Assembly: GCA_030442035.1 (NCBI GenBank)
Contig: JAUJEA010000013.1
Span: forward strand, 1-64,000
Reading direction: 5' to 3'
Origin: Splendidivirga corallicola
GTDB taxonomy: Bacteria > Bacteroidota > Bacteroidia > Cytophagales > Cyclobacteriaceae
DNA: 64,000 bases
Shown here: positions 1 to 8,883 of the stretch, piece after piece
Layout of the letters: every line of letters begins with the position of its first letter
Numbering within the stretch: position 1 is the stretch's first letter
Notes under the pieces: model-generated
Seen by the model: only the letters and a program-made list of their open reading frames with translations
Databases searched by the model: none
Told to the model about the DNA's origin: nothing
Position numbers and translations under genes: made by a program

Positions 1-1
1 C

Positions 2-121
2 TTCGGCAATATCAAACAAAACAAAGGGTTCAGACGATTTATGCTAAAAGGAATCAAAAAGGTAGAAATAGAAGCCGGACTACTGGCAATTGCACACAAC
101 CTGAACAAAAAGGCCGCATAA
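2..121 (+). pseudogene. C-terminal fragment of an IS1182-like transposase (gene starts outside the window)
   Basis: The first 39 codons read FGNIKQNKGFRRF..., then a segment ending in LLAIAHNLNKKAA and a stop. This is the typical C-terminal tail of IS1182-family DDE transposases (GNIK-N--FRRF, then -KVE-E-GLLA-AHNL-K). Only the tail is in the window, so it cannot be decided whether the element is intact upstream. The family assignment rests on recognition of this tail. The hairpin at 211-247 downstream would be consistent with the right end of the element. Confidence 0.7.
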
Positions 122-408
122 AACCATGTTTTTTCTATCCCCCAGTCTCAACTTGCCACAGGGAGAATTGAAAACAAAAAATCAAAAATTAAACCTTATA
201 AAAAACAAAAGAGGCTACTCAAATACTTTTGAGACAGCCTCTTTTTTGTTTATAGCATTGACCATTTAAAACTTTGTTATCGATAAATAGTTAAAAGTTA
301 ATGGTATGCGTGTGTTAAATTCAGGTTATTAATCAATGGTAATCCCATTGTGTATCTTTTTAGTTTGCGTAAATTGTATAAAGGATTCATGATGAAATTA
401 AAACGGTT
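122..408. other. Intergenic region between the transposase end and fdhD
   Basis: AT-rich region. It holds the hairpin at 211-247 and the upstream region of fdhD. No small gene with a credible start and length is visible. Confidence 0.5.
211..247 (+). terminator. Rho-independent terminator, possibly the right inverted end of the IS element
   Basis: GAGGCT-A-CTCAAA, a short loop, then TTTGAG-A-CAGCCTC and a T-run form a long near-perfect hairpin. As a terminator it would end transcription of the transposase. The outer half (ending TTTTGAGACAGCCTC) also resembles inverted ends of IS1182-type elements. The two roles cannot be separated without the left end. Confidence 0.65.
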
Positions 409-1254
409 ATGAGTATTTCTTCTAGTGTTGTGAATGCGAAGTTATTGAAGGTTAAAGGGTTGGAAAAAGGAGATCATGATGATTTGTTGGTCGTGGAAGA
501 ACCTTTGGAAATCCAGATAATTTATCTAAAAGATAGTGAATGGGTAAGAAAGAGCATTTCGGTAACGATGCGAACACCCGGAAATGATTTTGAATTGGCG
601 CTCGGATTTTTATTCACGGAGAGTATTATCACAAATTTCGACCAGGTAAAAAACATTGCCTATTGTACGAATGTCAAGCCTGAAGAGGAAGGCAATGTTG
701 TGAAAGTTGAAATGAAGGAAGGTGTGGAGATTGATATAAAGAAGCTGGAGCGTTATTTCTATACTTCTTCCAGCTGTGGCGTATGTGGAAAATCCACTAT
801 TGATGCTGTTATGACCAATGCCTGCCAACCGGTAATTCCTAACAAACCGGTCGTTGATCCAAAACTGATCATAGAATTGTCTGATCGTTTAAAAAAGGCT
901 CAAACGGTTTTTAAATATACAGGGGGTTTACATGCTTCGGGTTTGTTCTCTTCTGATGGGGAATTGATGTTGATGCGCGAAGATATTGGGAGGCACAATG
1001 CCCTGGACAAATTGATTGGAGCCTCTTTACATCAAGGTTTAGTTCCTTTGGAGGATACTATCTTACTGGTAAGCGGAAGGGTAGGTTTTGAACTGGTACA
1101 AAAGAGTATCAGGGCAGGCATTCCAATGTTAGTGGCGGTAGGTGCCCCATCCAGCCTGGCCGTTCAACTGGCAAAAGAAGCCGGAATGACACTTATTGGA
1201 TTTTTAAGAGGCGACCACTACAATGTGTATTGTGGGAGAGAAAGGCTCAAGTAA
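409..1254 (+). CDS. fdhD: Formate dehydrogenase accessory sulfurtransferase FdhD
   Basis: FdhD carries sulfur from the cysteine desulfurase to the molybdenum/bis-MGD cofactor and is needed for formate dehydrogenase activity; it acts in the cytoplasm. The 281-residue length is normal. The conserved CxxC motif is present (SSCGVCGK, Cys123 and Cys126). So are the downstream family signatures MREDIGRHNALDK and VSGRVGFELVQK, and the C-terminal FLRGDHYNVYCG. No formate dehydrogenase or molybdopterin gene is adjacent, so its target enzyme lies elsewhere. The start is the first ATG in frame; the AT-rich leader has no strong Shine-Dalgarno, as is usual in Bacteroidota. Confidence 0.95.
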   Translation: MSISSSVVNAKLLKVKGLEKGDHDDLLVVEEPLEIQIIYLKDSEWVRKSISVTMRTPGNDFELALGFLFTESIITNFDQVKNIAYCTNVKPEEEGNVVKVEMKEGVEIDIKKLERYFYTSSSCGVCGKSTIDAVMTNACQPVIPNKPVVDPKLIIELSDRLKKAQTVFKYTGGLHASGLFSSDGELMLMREDIGRHNALDKLIGASLHQGLVPLEDTILLVSGRVGFELVQKSIRAGIPMLVAVGAPSSLAVQLAKEAGMTLIGFLRGDHYNVYCGRERLK

Positions 1255-1359
1255 CACCCGAAAGTATTCTCCACACTAAAATTTCAGAATGCTTATACAA
1301 CCATTTGTAATCCACATTTTTAGTTGCCTTTGGTGCACTCTGCTAATCGGTCAGCAATA

Positions 1360-4300
1360 TTACCTCTCAATAACAAGTTTGCGTTCTGCAATGCTACCTG
1401 GCCCTTCTCCGCTGATCCGGAGAATATAAACGCCGGGTGCAAAAGCATTGACATTGAAATTAAGCAGAGATTCACCTGGCTTTAATCTTCTTCCGGTTAA
1501 AATTATGGATTGCTTTCCTTGAATATCAACAAGTTCTGCCGTGTAATGTCCCGCTTTTGCCACATTGAACCGGATCGAAACTGTATTGGTTGCCGGATTG
1601 GGATACATGTCATGCACCTCAATCAGTTCATCCTGTATTGAAAGGATAGTCTCTTCTTCATTTACTGTGACCACAAATTCATCAGAGGCAGTTCCTTCAT
1701 TACCATCATCGACCGTGATATTCACGTTGGTGGATCCAATACCAACTTCCGTCAAAGATAAGCCCTCTGCAGAATATGTTGCAGTGACAACGGATTCATC
1801 AGATGATGTGATGGTGTATGTGAGAGGATCCCCATCCTGATCTGAGAATACATTCGAAATGTCAATTAAAGAAACAGAAAACCCGGATGTGAATGTTGTA
1901 TCTGCCATAGATTCTATCACAGTGGGTGGATTATTTTCAACTGTGGTTGTATTGGTAACAGTTACTGTGAATTCATCAGTTGCAAATCCTGCATGACCAT
2001 CATTAGCCGTTAAACTTATAACGGTGCTTCCGGTACTTTCTAAATTTAAATAGATTGAGTCGTTATCATTAATCTGAGCAGTTAAGACGGAAGGATTTGT
2101 GGAGAAGATAGAATAACTAAGATCGTCCCCATCACTATCGGCAAAAGTATTTGCAAAATTGATATACACATTTCCTGAACCCAAAACTAAAGTGGTATCA
2201 GCAATGCTTTGTGCTACAGTAGGCGCACTATTGGGAGTCACATTACCAGATGTTACAATGAATCTGTCAGTTGCGGTGCCCTGAAATCCATCGTCTGCCA
2301 CCAGGCTGACCATGGTGCTTCCTTCGCCTATTTCGGTAATGTTTAAGCTTCCGTTGGAATATGACGCTGTTACAACAGCAGTGTCAGCAGAATATGCAAC
2401 GTAAGTTAATATATCCTCATCTGCATCCGAGAAAACAGTATCAATGATCAATTTAACCAGACTATAGCCAGGTGTTAATATCGTATCCTGGATAGGGTTG
2501 ACTACCACAGGTGCGTTATTGTTTTGTCTTTCGGCTACTGTTAAAGTGAATACATCCTCTACTGTTCCACCACGGCCATCATCAGCAGTGAGTGTCACTT
2601 CGGTACTACCTACTCCTAATTCTGATACCAACATGGTAGTTTGTGCTATTTCCACTTTTACAGTCCCTTCCGTGGATAATTGGGCGGATATCGTGAGCTC
2701 ATCATCATCGGCATCCGAGAATGTTTCTCCAAGTTGAAATGTGGCCTCTGTAAAGGATACTTCCAAAGTTGTGTCAGGAAATGCCTGAGCTACCACCGGG
2801 GGGTTATTAGGAGGTTCCTGCCCAACAATTACATAAAAATCATCGTGGGCAGTACCATAATTACCATCATTGGCTATTATCCTTATTGTAGATGAGCCCA
2901 TTCCCGTCTGAGTGATTTGCGTTACGGTCAATTGCGATCCGCTTATATTCACTGTTACTGCCAAGGTATCTGAGGAAGATGCAGTGTAAGTTAGATTGTC
3001 GGCATCGGCATCCGTAAAAACCGGGCTGAGATCGTAAACGGCCGATCCAAAGTCAGCGGCAAAGGTGGTATCAGTTATTGGTTGTGATAAAACAGGTATT
3101 GCATTCTGCGGTATGGAATCCATTTGCAATTGAATTAACCGTGCCTGTAAATAAAAATCGTCGGCAGGATTAAGATTGATGCCTCCTTCGGTGGTAGCCC
3201 GTTGGGCTGTTACCCATATTTTTCTTTCGCTACCGGGTTGATATCTGGCCTGAATATAATCTCCCACCCTATAGCCAATGATAGTATCACCTTCAGCTAA
3301 TAGCATAGGACCTGTGACGTTTTGATAAGGGTCAATTTGATAGGCTACGGTACCTAAATAATTGGAGGAAGTACCGGTTAATACCACATAAAGCGCTGCA
3401 GCCTTACTGTTAGATCCTTTGTAACCCGCATACGATAATGTACCAAAACCGAAGGTCCTGTTCTCATCATAAAATGCAATGGGAGTGGAGGCAGTGCTAT
3501 TGCCAAGGTTTGCATCTACTGTTATCTGACCATAGATTATTACAGGTTTTGGAGTTGCCTGACTTAGTACACCAATGTGTCCATAGTAAATGGTGCCATC
3601 CTTATAAAATGCCGCAAGACCGTTACCGTCTCCTGCCCCTGAAATCATTTGTCCTGGTGTCACAATACCCAAATTCACATTGACAAATTGTGACGGAGTT
3701 GAAATGGTGTCTGTTTCTAAATTCCCACCGTTAAATTTATAAAGTACGATCGTACTATCTCTTGGGCTGATTCCATAATAATCGGAACCATAGGTGTCGT
3801 CGGCGTAATTAACAAACCTCATTTCAGTGTCATTTCCAATTCTATGAAATCCGGGAACAAATGACCCGGCATAAAGATCTGTCAGGGAAATATCCCAAAT
3901 GGCAGTATAGGCTAATCCGAAAGAATCAAAAAAGTTAGAAAGTATGTATAGCCTGTCAGATGAGATCCCCAAATGAGGAAAATCAGCGAAGATGTCGGTA
4001 TTGGGTTCGGTGGCTGTCATTGGAATGCTATAGCTTGTCCAGGCACCGGTTGGATCATTTGAATTGGAAACAACAACCCAAACCCCTCCACTGGCACCGG
4101 ATGAAGTTTTCAAAATGATTACAATAAACCTATCATGAGTCGGATCATATACTACCTGAGGATCGATTGTTCCTCCCGGACCTGCAAAGACATTCCAATC
4201 TAAAGATTGTTGTAGTACACCCTGAGGATTATAGATCCAGACGGCTTGATTGGTGGTGGCTACAACGTACCCATCACGAGAACTGGCAATGCCATTGTCA

Positions 4301-4608
4301 TAGGGATAGCCCAAATCAATGTTTTGTCCGTTGGCCAATGTGTCAAGAACTTGCGCAGAATTGACCTTATGCAGCGAGGCTGCTATTACCACATCATTAC
4401 CTGAACCTTGTTGAGCCGGCTCCGGTAAGATTAGCCTTTTCCTGTGCAAAGGCTCCCTTTTGACCTGATACATTCTTGCAAAATGTTGTTTGCTTTGATC
4501 CATCTTGCCAACATGAAGTGTTTTGAATGCCCTAATTTCATGGTTTTGTGCCAGTGAAGAACAAATGGCCAAACCAATGGTAAATAATGTAGAAATCAGC
4601 CTTTTCAT
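1360..4608 (-). CDS. Secreted multidomain protein with five cadherin-like repeats and a T9SS sorting domain
   Basis: 1082 residues. A signal peptide (MKRLISTLF...CSSLAQ) precedes an N-terminal region of about 480 residues that looks like a beta-rich propeller-type domain. Five repeats of about 90 residues follow (roughly 505-985). Each has an NxxPxV opening, a D-x-D acidic turn (DADADNL, DADDDEL, DADEDIL, DSDGDDL, DQDGDPL) and a G-S-T...DDG...DxF-V-TV ending, as in cadherin/Ig-like calcium-binding modules. The last ~80 residues begin MYPNPATNTVSI and end VYILRISG...KLVIER, a type A T9SS sorting domain. It should therefore be exported through the Por secretion machinery and anchored at or released from the surface. 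A calcium-dependent adhesive role is inferred; no catalytic motif is visible. Confidence 0.85.
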   Translation of the reverse strand: MKRLISTLFTIGLAICSSLAQNHEIRAFKTLHVGKMDQSKQHFARMYQVKREPLHRKRLILPEPAQQGSGNDVVIAASLHKVNSAQVLDTLANGQNIDLGYPYDNGIASSRDGYVVATTNQAVWIYNPQGVLQQSLDWNVFAGPGGTIDPQVVYDPTHDRFIVIILKTSSGASGGVWVVVSNSNDPTGAWTSYSIPMTATEPNTDIFADFPHLGISSDRLYILSNFFDSFGLAYTAIWDISLTDLYAGSFVPGFHRIGNDTEMRFVNYADDTYGSDYYGISPRDSTIVLYKFNGGNLETDTISTPSQFVNVNLGIVTPGQMISGAGDGNGLAAFYKDGTIYYGHIGVLSQATPKPVIIYGQITVDANLGNSTASTPIAFYDENRTFGFGTLSYAGYKGSNSKAAALYVVLTGTSSNYLGTVAYQIDPYQNVTGPMLLAEGDTIIGYRVGDYIQARYQPGSERKIWVTAQRATTEGGINLNPADDFYLQARLIQLQMDSIPQNAIPVLSQPITDTTFAADFGSAVYDLSPVFTDADADNLTYTASSSDTLAVTVNISGSQLTVTQITQTGMGSSTIRIIANDGNYGTAHDDFYVIVGQEPPNNPPVVAQAFPDTTLEVSFTEATFQLGETFSDADDDELTISAQLSTEGTVKVEIAQTTMLVSELGVGSTEVTLTADDGRGGTVEDVFTLTVAERQNNNAPVVVNPIQDTILTPGYSLVKLIIDTVFSDADEDILTYVAYSADTAVVTASYSNGSLNITEIGEGSTMVSLVADDGFQGTATDRFIVTSGNVTPNSAPTVAQSIADTTLVLGSGNVYINFANTFADSDGDDLSYSIFSTNPSVLTAQINDNDSIYLNLESTGSTVISLTANDGHAGFATDEFTVTVTNTTTVENNPPTVIESMADTTFTSGFSVSLIDISNVFSDQDGDPLTYTITSSDESVVTATYSAEGLSLTEVGIGSTNVNITVDDGNEGTASDEFVVTVNEEETILSIQDELIEVHDMYPNPATNTVSIRFNVAKAGHYTAELVDIQGKQSIILTGRRLKPGESLLNFNVNAFAPGVYILRISGEGPGSIAERKLVIER

Positions 4609-4972
4609 TTAAATTGTTTTTAAAGGGAAATTGTATGATTAACCAACCTTGAATATGGTTAAGGCAAATGCAGAGGTTTTGAATTTGAAATAAGCAAGAA
4701 ATGGAGTTTTACACACTAGGGTAAAAACCTAAATTAAAAATTAGGGGAATTGCTTAGGGATTTTGAGTTATGAATTTTGAATGATGAATGGAATTCAACA
4801 CATTTCCGGATGTTAAATTGAATACTTCAACACTTTGGCGCTTTACAGCATCTTTACCCAGATATATTGGCTGATTGAAATAAAATGAGATAATAAGAAC
4901 ATCATAAAAAAAGAGCCGCCTCAAATTTTTTGAGACGGCCCTGACTTACATTTATGGGAAATCTTGTAAAGT
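4609..4972. other. Intergenic region with a terminator
   Basis: Upstream region of the cadherin-like gene. It contains the hairpin at 4906-4941, a short AT-rich tract and low-complexity words such as TTGAGTTATGAATTTTGAAT. No gene seen. Confidence 0.5.
4906..4941 (-). terminator. Terminator of the DUF2911 protein gene
   Basis: On the minus strand GCCGTCTCAAA, a short A/T loop and TTTGAGGCGGC form an 11-bp stem with one mismatch, followed by a run of T. It lies about 30 bp after the stop of the minus-strand gene. Its CTCAAA...TTTGAG core resembles the hairpin at 211-247. Confidence 0.75.
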
Positions 4973-6082
4973 TTAGTTAAAGTCTTTGCCTGCCTCGAGT
5001 GTTTCTACATATCCTTGCAAAAATTGTTTACTTCCCTGAGGTGCTTTTTCCAGGGCAATTCTTTCATGTTTCAAGGCTTTCTTATAGTCACCTAACGCTG
5101 AATATCCTCTGGCCAATCCATGTGGCGCTAACCAGTGATCAGGCCATTTTTTGTTAAGCTTCTCAAAAACTTCCATAGCTTCCTCATCCATATCAAGGCC
5201 GATTAATTGTCTGCCATAAGCATAGTAATTATTAGCATTAGCTGAAGGATCATCCAATGCTTTCTTCATTAGGGTTTTACCCTCTTCTACTTTACCTTGC
5301 TTGGCCAATATTTGAGCCTTTACAGATCGGTTTTGGAAATTAGCTTGTGTAGCAATTGATTGGTCTGCCCAAGCCATGGCCTTATCCAAATGAACATCGT
5401 TTTGGAGGCAGTACTGCGCGGCACTTAAGGGACCTTGCCATCCAAAGCCTGTAACTGATCTCAATTCATCACTGGCATTGGCCAATACAATGTCATGTAC
5501 ATCAAATTCAACTTTGAAAGGGAATCTTTTCTTTTCCCAATCCAACGCAGCTGTTGCTGAGGTTGGCGTCATATTAACAAAGTTGTAAGTTAATGTTTCG
5601 GTCATAGGAATTTCCTCTGTTTTGATGCCTACTCTAAGTGCATCTTCTTTTTCATCATAAAAGTAACTTCCCCATGAGCTGGAATTATTGGATAGAATAA
5701 GTGTGGCTTCGTTGCCTCCTTCTTTTACGTCTATGTGTAATCCATAAGTTCCGGCTGCAATATCTTTCCCTTCTATTTTTGCATCATGTGAAAAGGTAAT
5801 GGTGGTGTTCTCATTGGCACCTGCTCTCCAGGGCGAAGCTGTAGCGGTTCCAAAACCAAGATTATTCATACCATAAGGAACAAGTTTTCCCCAGATTTCA
5901 CGACCTCTTACTGAAGGTCTTGAGTACTTAATGGTTACCTTCGAAATTCCAACGGTTTGACTAACCTTTCCAGCAGGGCTGGCGTTCCTTGGTGTCGTAA
6001 TGGTCTGAGCCATCATGTCACTCGCAGTGACGCACAATGCCGTAAGTAAGACAAAAGCGATTGATAGTTTAGGGTTCTTCAT
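4973..6082 (-). CDS. Secreted DUF2911 and TPR domain protein
   Basis: 369 residues with a signal peptide (about 26 residues, ending SDMMAQ). Residues ~28-190 match the DUF2911 domain: SPAGKVSQTVG, IKYSRPSVRGREIWG, VPYG...WRAGANENTTI and the later ALDWEKKRFPF segment. Residues ~215-365 are tetratricopeptide-like helices (AxxYxxxN, AxWADQSIA, ALDDP, AMEVFEKLNKKWPDHW). Proteins of this architecture are common in Bacteroidota; the domain's function is not established. Expected in the periplasm or exported. It is monocistronic, with its own terminator downstream. Confidence 0.85.
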   Translation of the reverse strand: MKNPKLSIAFVLLTALCVTASDMMAQTITTPRNASPAGKVSQTVGISKVTIKYSRPSVRGREIWGKLVPYGMNNLGFGTATASPWRAGANENTTITFSHDAKIEGKDIAAGTYGLHIDVKEGGNEATLILSNNSSSWGSYFYDEKEDALRVGIKTEEIPMTETLTYNFVNMTPTSATAALDWEKKRFPFKVEFDVHDIVLANASDELRSVTGFGWQGPLSAAQYCLQNDVHLDKAMAWADQSIATQANFQNRSVKAQILAKQGKVEEGKTLMKKALDDPSANANNYYAYGRQLIGLDMDEEAMEVFEKLNKKWPDHWLAPHGLARGYSALGDYKKALKHERIALEKAPQGSKQFLQGYVETLEAGKDFN

Positions 6083-6408
6083 GATTTAAGGGTTTTGTTA
6101 GTGAATTATTTTTGGTGTGTATTGGGATAGCGATTTTTGGGTACCCATAAATGGTATAACTGCCTCTGTTTAACGTAGAAGTGGTTTAAAAGGTAACCTT
6201 TTTATTTTAGCGGACGAAAGTATGTATTAACGGTTAAAGTCGGTGATTTTTATCAAGTATGGTTTTTAAGCTGGAGAGCACCGATATATTGGTAGATCGT
6301 TTGAAAGGATTTGATTCTCAAGGCTCTCAAATGAAGTAGTAACCATTAGTTACCAAGGAATCAATAGGGGCCAGGAATTTAGTTTAAGCTCCATTTCAAA
6401 TTAACCAG
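6083..6408. other. Intergenic region, nothing recognised
   Basis: Between two minus-strand genes. It should hold the promoter of the DUF2911 gene and the 3' end of the kinase transcript. No hairpin, repeat or small ORF stands out. Confidence 0.4.
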
Positions 6409-8163
6409 TTACTTCAATTCAAATGGAAGCATGACGGTAAAAGTCGATCCCAGTTTTAGATTACTCTCGAGTTTAACCTGGCCGCTAAGACGTTCGACAG
6501 CTCTTTTTAAAATATACAACCCTAATCCTGTTCCTTCAATGGTATCATTGGCCCTGTAGAACATATCAAATACTTTTTCCTGGTGCTCTGGATCAATACC
6601 CATACCATTGTCCTCAACAATGATTTTAATATATTTCTTTCTTTTTTTGACTGATACTTTCAGGTATGGCTCTCTTTCTTTAGTGCTTGAATATTTAATG
6701 CTGTTTTCAATCAGGTTTTGAAAGATAGTGTTTACAATCGGCCATTCCGAACAAAACTCAATGTGTTCATCGATACTTTTGATGAGCTCAATTTTGTTGA
6801 AATTTGGATATTGAGTCAAGGAATGGTAACAATCATCCACCATTAGGTTAAAATCTATAGGCTGTTTTATCACTTCCAGGTGATTCATTTTCGTCAGATT
6901 GATCAACTCCGTAATAATATTGTTTATGCGGTCAACCTGCTTTTTATACATGCCAACATAGTTTTTGGACACCTCGTCCCTGATATCAATGCTGGCAAGG
7001 TTATTTAAGCCCTTTAATGAAGCAATTGGTCCTTGGAGATCATGGGAAATACGATAAAAGAAATAATCCAGTTCGGTGTTTTTTTGTTCAATAATCTCTG
7101 CTTTTTCTTTATGCAATTTTGTTTCCCTTTCCAGGGTCTCAACCTTGGCAATGGCCTGATAGCTTTTGATCACATCAAAAGTATGTGTATTGATCACGGA
7201 TTCTTTGGTGGCCATGTATTTTTCCAAATAATAAAGCGCCTCTTCGGCATTGCCTTCATCTTTGTTAATTTCATATAAAATGAAAGATACTCTAAACTGG
7301 ATGAAAATAATATCATATTCTTCTGCTATGTCCAGAGCCAGTTGAAGATACTCTTTAGCATTTTTATAGTCTTTCATTTGCTGGAACATGGCCCCGAGTT
7401 TATGGCAAGACATGCCCTCACCGACACATTCTCTCATTTCTCTGTGAATTTCCAAAGATCGAACAAGATCTCTTTCCGCTTCCACATAATTTCCAAGTTT
7501 GGTGTGAATTTTTCCTCTTCCATATAGGGCAAAAGCCAATCCCCGGATATCTTCGGATTCTTCCTTTAAGTGTATGCTCTTTTCAATAATTTGCATGGCA
7601 AGTTTGTGCTTACCCCTATTGAGGTAAATACCGGAAAGAGGATTATAGGCGTTGGATTCAAGGTTTGTATCTTTAATCTTAAGACTGGCCTTTATAGAAT
7701 TTTCATAGGCGCTTATAGCACTTGATTCATCTCCAAAGTACTCATAAATAACTCCCATAAACTTAAAAACCCGGGCTTCATTATGATGATCTTCAAATTG
7801 CCGATAGATCATCAGGCAATCCAACAAATACTGCAGTCCTTCAAAAAGCCTGTTTGTTTTATAGAAGATGCTGGCAATGTTATACTTGGTATCTGCTATT
7901 CCTTTGAGATCCTTTAGTTTCTTGAAGATCTTAAGAGCCTTGTCCGAATATTCCTTTGACAATGGATAGTTACCAAAGATCATTTGAAAAAGTGAGAGCT
8001 GGTTTAGCGATTGAGCAATGAGCTGTTTGGATCCGATCTTTTTACTGATGGTAAGGGCTGCTTCAGCCAGTTCCACACTTTTGGAAAGGTTCTTGATCCT
8101 CAGTTCATGAGCTTTCTTCAGAAGCTTATCAACTTCCGCCTTAACAGTATCATTATTCTGCAA
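6409..8163 (-). CDS. Soluble TPR-containing sensor histidine kinase
   Basis: 584 residues. Residues ~1-320 form seven to eight tetratricopeptide repeats (for example AKYNIASIFYKTNRLFEGL and ALYGRGKIHTKLGNYVEAE). A coiled-coil linker (METLERETKLHKEKAEIIEQKN-like) follows, then a HisKA domain with the phospho-acceptor in RISHDLQGP. The HATPase domain has N box NLIENSIKYSS, G1 DNGMGID and G2 GTGLGL. No signal peptide or membrane helix is seen, so sensing is probably cytoplasmic through the TPRs. No response regulator is adjacent (orphan). The 5' end is uncertain: the reading frame opens with a TTG at 8163 and has no ATG until about residue 57. Confidence 0.85.
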   Translation of the reverse strand: MQNNDTVKAEVDKLLKKAHELRIKNLSKSVELAEAALTISKKIGSKQLIAQSLNQLSLFQMIFGNYPLSKEYSDKALKIFKKLKDLKGIADTKYNIASIFYKTNRLFEGLQYLLDCLMIYRQFEDHHNEARVFKFMGVIYEYFGDESSAISAYENSIKASLKIKDTNLESNAYNPLSGIYLNRGKHKLAMQIIEKSIHLKEESEDIRGLAFALYGRGKIHTKLGNYVEAERDLVRSLEIHREMRECVGEGMSCHKLGAMFQQMKDYKNAKEYLQLALDIAEEYDIIFIQFRVSFILYEINKDEGNAEEALYYLEKYMATKESVINTHTFDVIKSYQAIAKVETLERETKLHKEKAEIIEQKNTELDYFFYRISHDLQGPIASLKGLNNLASIDIRDEVSKNYVGMYKKQVDRINNIITELINLTKMNHLEVIKQPIDFNLMVDDCYHSLTQYPNFNKIELIKSIDEHIEFCSEWPIVNTIFQNLIENSIKYSSTKEREPYLKVSVKKRKKYIKIIVEDNGMGIDPEHQEKVFDMFYRANDTIEGTGLGLYILKRAVERLSGQVKLESNLKLGSTFTVMLPFELK

Positions 8164-8883
8164 TACCTCTTGACTTTAATAGTAAATAGAAATTTGCTCA
8201 ATTATTGCTTCCACTGAAACCTGGTTTAGGAGAAGAAAGAGGAAAAGCCTTTATGTCTGTGATCCGAAATTCGTTATGACTAAAATCGAAACTTTCGCTT
8301 AGGTCACCGCTAATCTTATCCATTAGAACACCAAAGCATTAAGATAGCTTCGGTATATCTGTCTCAAAATTAGTATTTTATTTATAAAATATATAGTGAA
8401 ATGCTGAGGATTCTCCAACTGCCAGTTTACACAAAGCCTGGGATTCTTAATTAGTCCCTACTAAAAAGCCCTCGCTACAGTAATAAGTAGCAAGAATTTA
8501 GTATAAAGACCAGTATACATGTTTAAGCCGGCAATTAAACCTTGCTTTTGTAAAGTTTAATATCCATTATCTTTTTTACTTTATCCTAATCACACAAACT
8601 TTGCACTCTTCTTGATCCATTCCATTAAAAGCTTACAAATTTGATCGTTTTGTTTCTCTGAAAAAAAGAAAAAAGCCACAGCATTTGTCTTTCATGTTGA
8701 GTCTTTTATCTAAAATCTTGCCTAAACAAGGCAATAATCCTTTCTAACAATATCAAATGATACTTTTTTAGGACTGGTTAATTAAGTGTTAGATAAAGGG
8801 ATTGTTTGAATAAACAGGCGGGCCTGAATCGCACTGGAATTTAAAAGGTGATCTTATACATAGTAGTATCGATGAGCAAAGAT
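8164..8883. other. 720-bp intergenic region without a supported gene
   Basis: AT-rich, with frequent stops in all frames. A minus-strand stretch at about 8590-8697 stays open for 34 codons and looks protein-like (SEKQND...LLMEWIKKSAKFV) but lacks an upstream start. It could be the tail of a decayed gene. No repeat, hairpin terminator or RNA gene was recognised. Confidence 0.4.

Noticed and set aside
1565-1840. Plus-strand ORFs within the cadherin-like gene
   Set aside because: They are shadows of the repetitive minus-strand gene; the minus frame carries a signal peptide, repeats and sorting domain.
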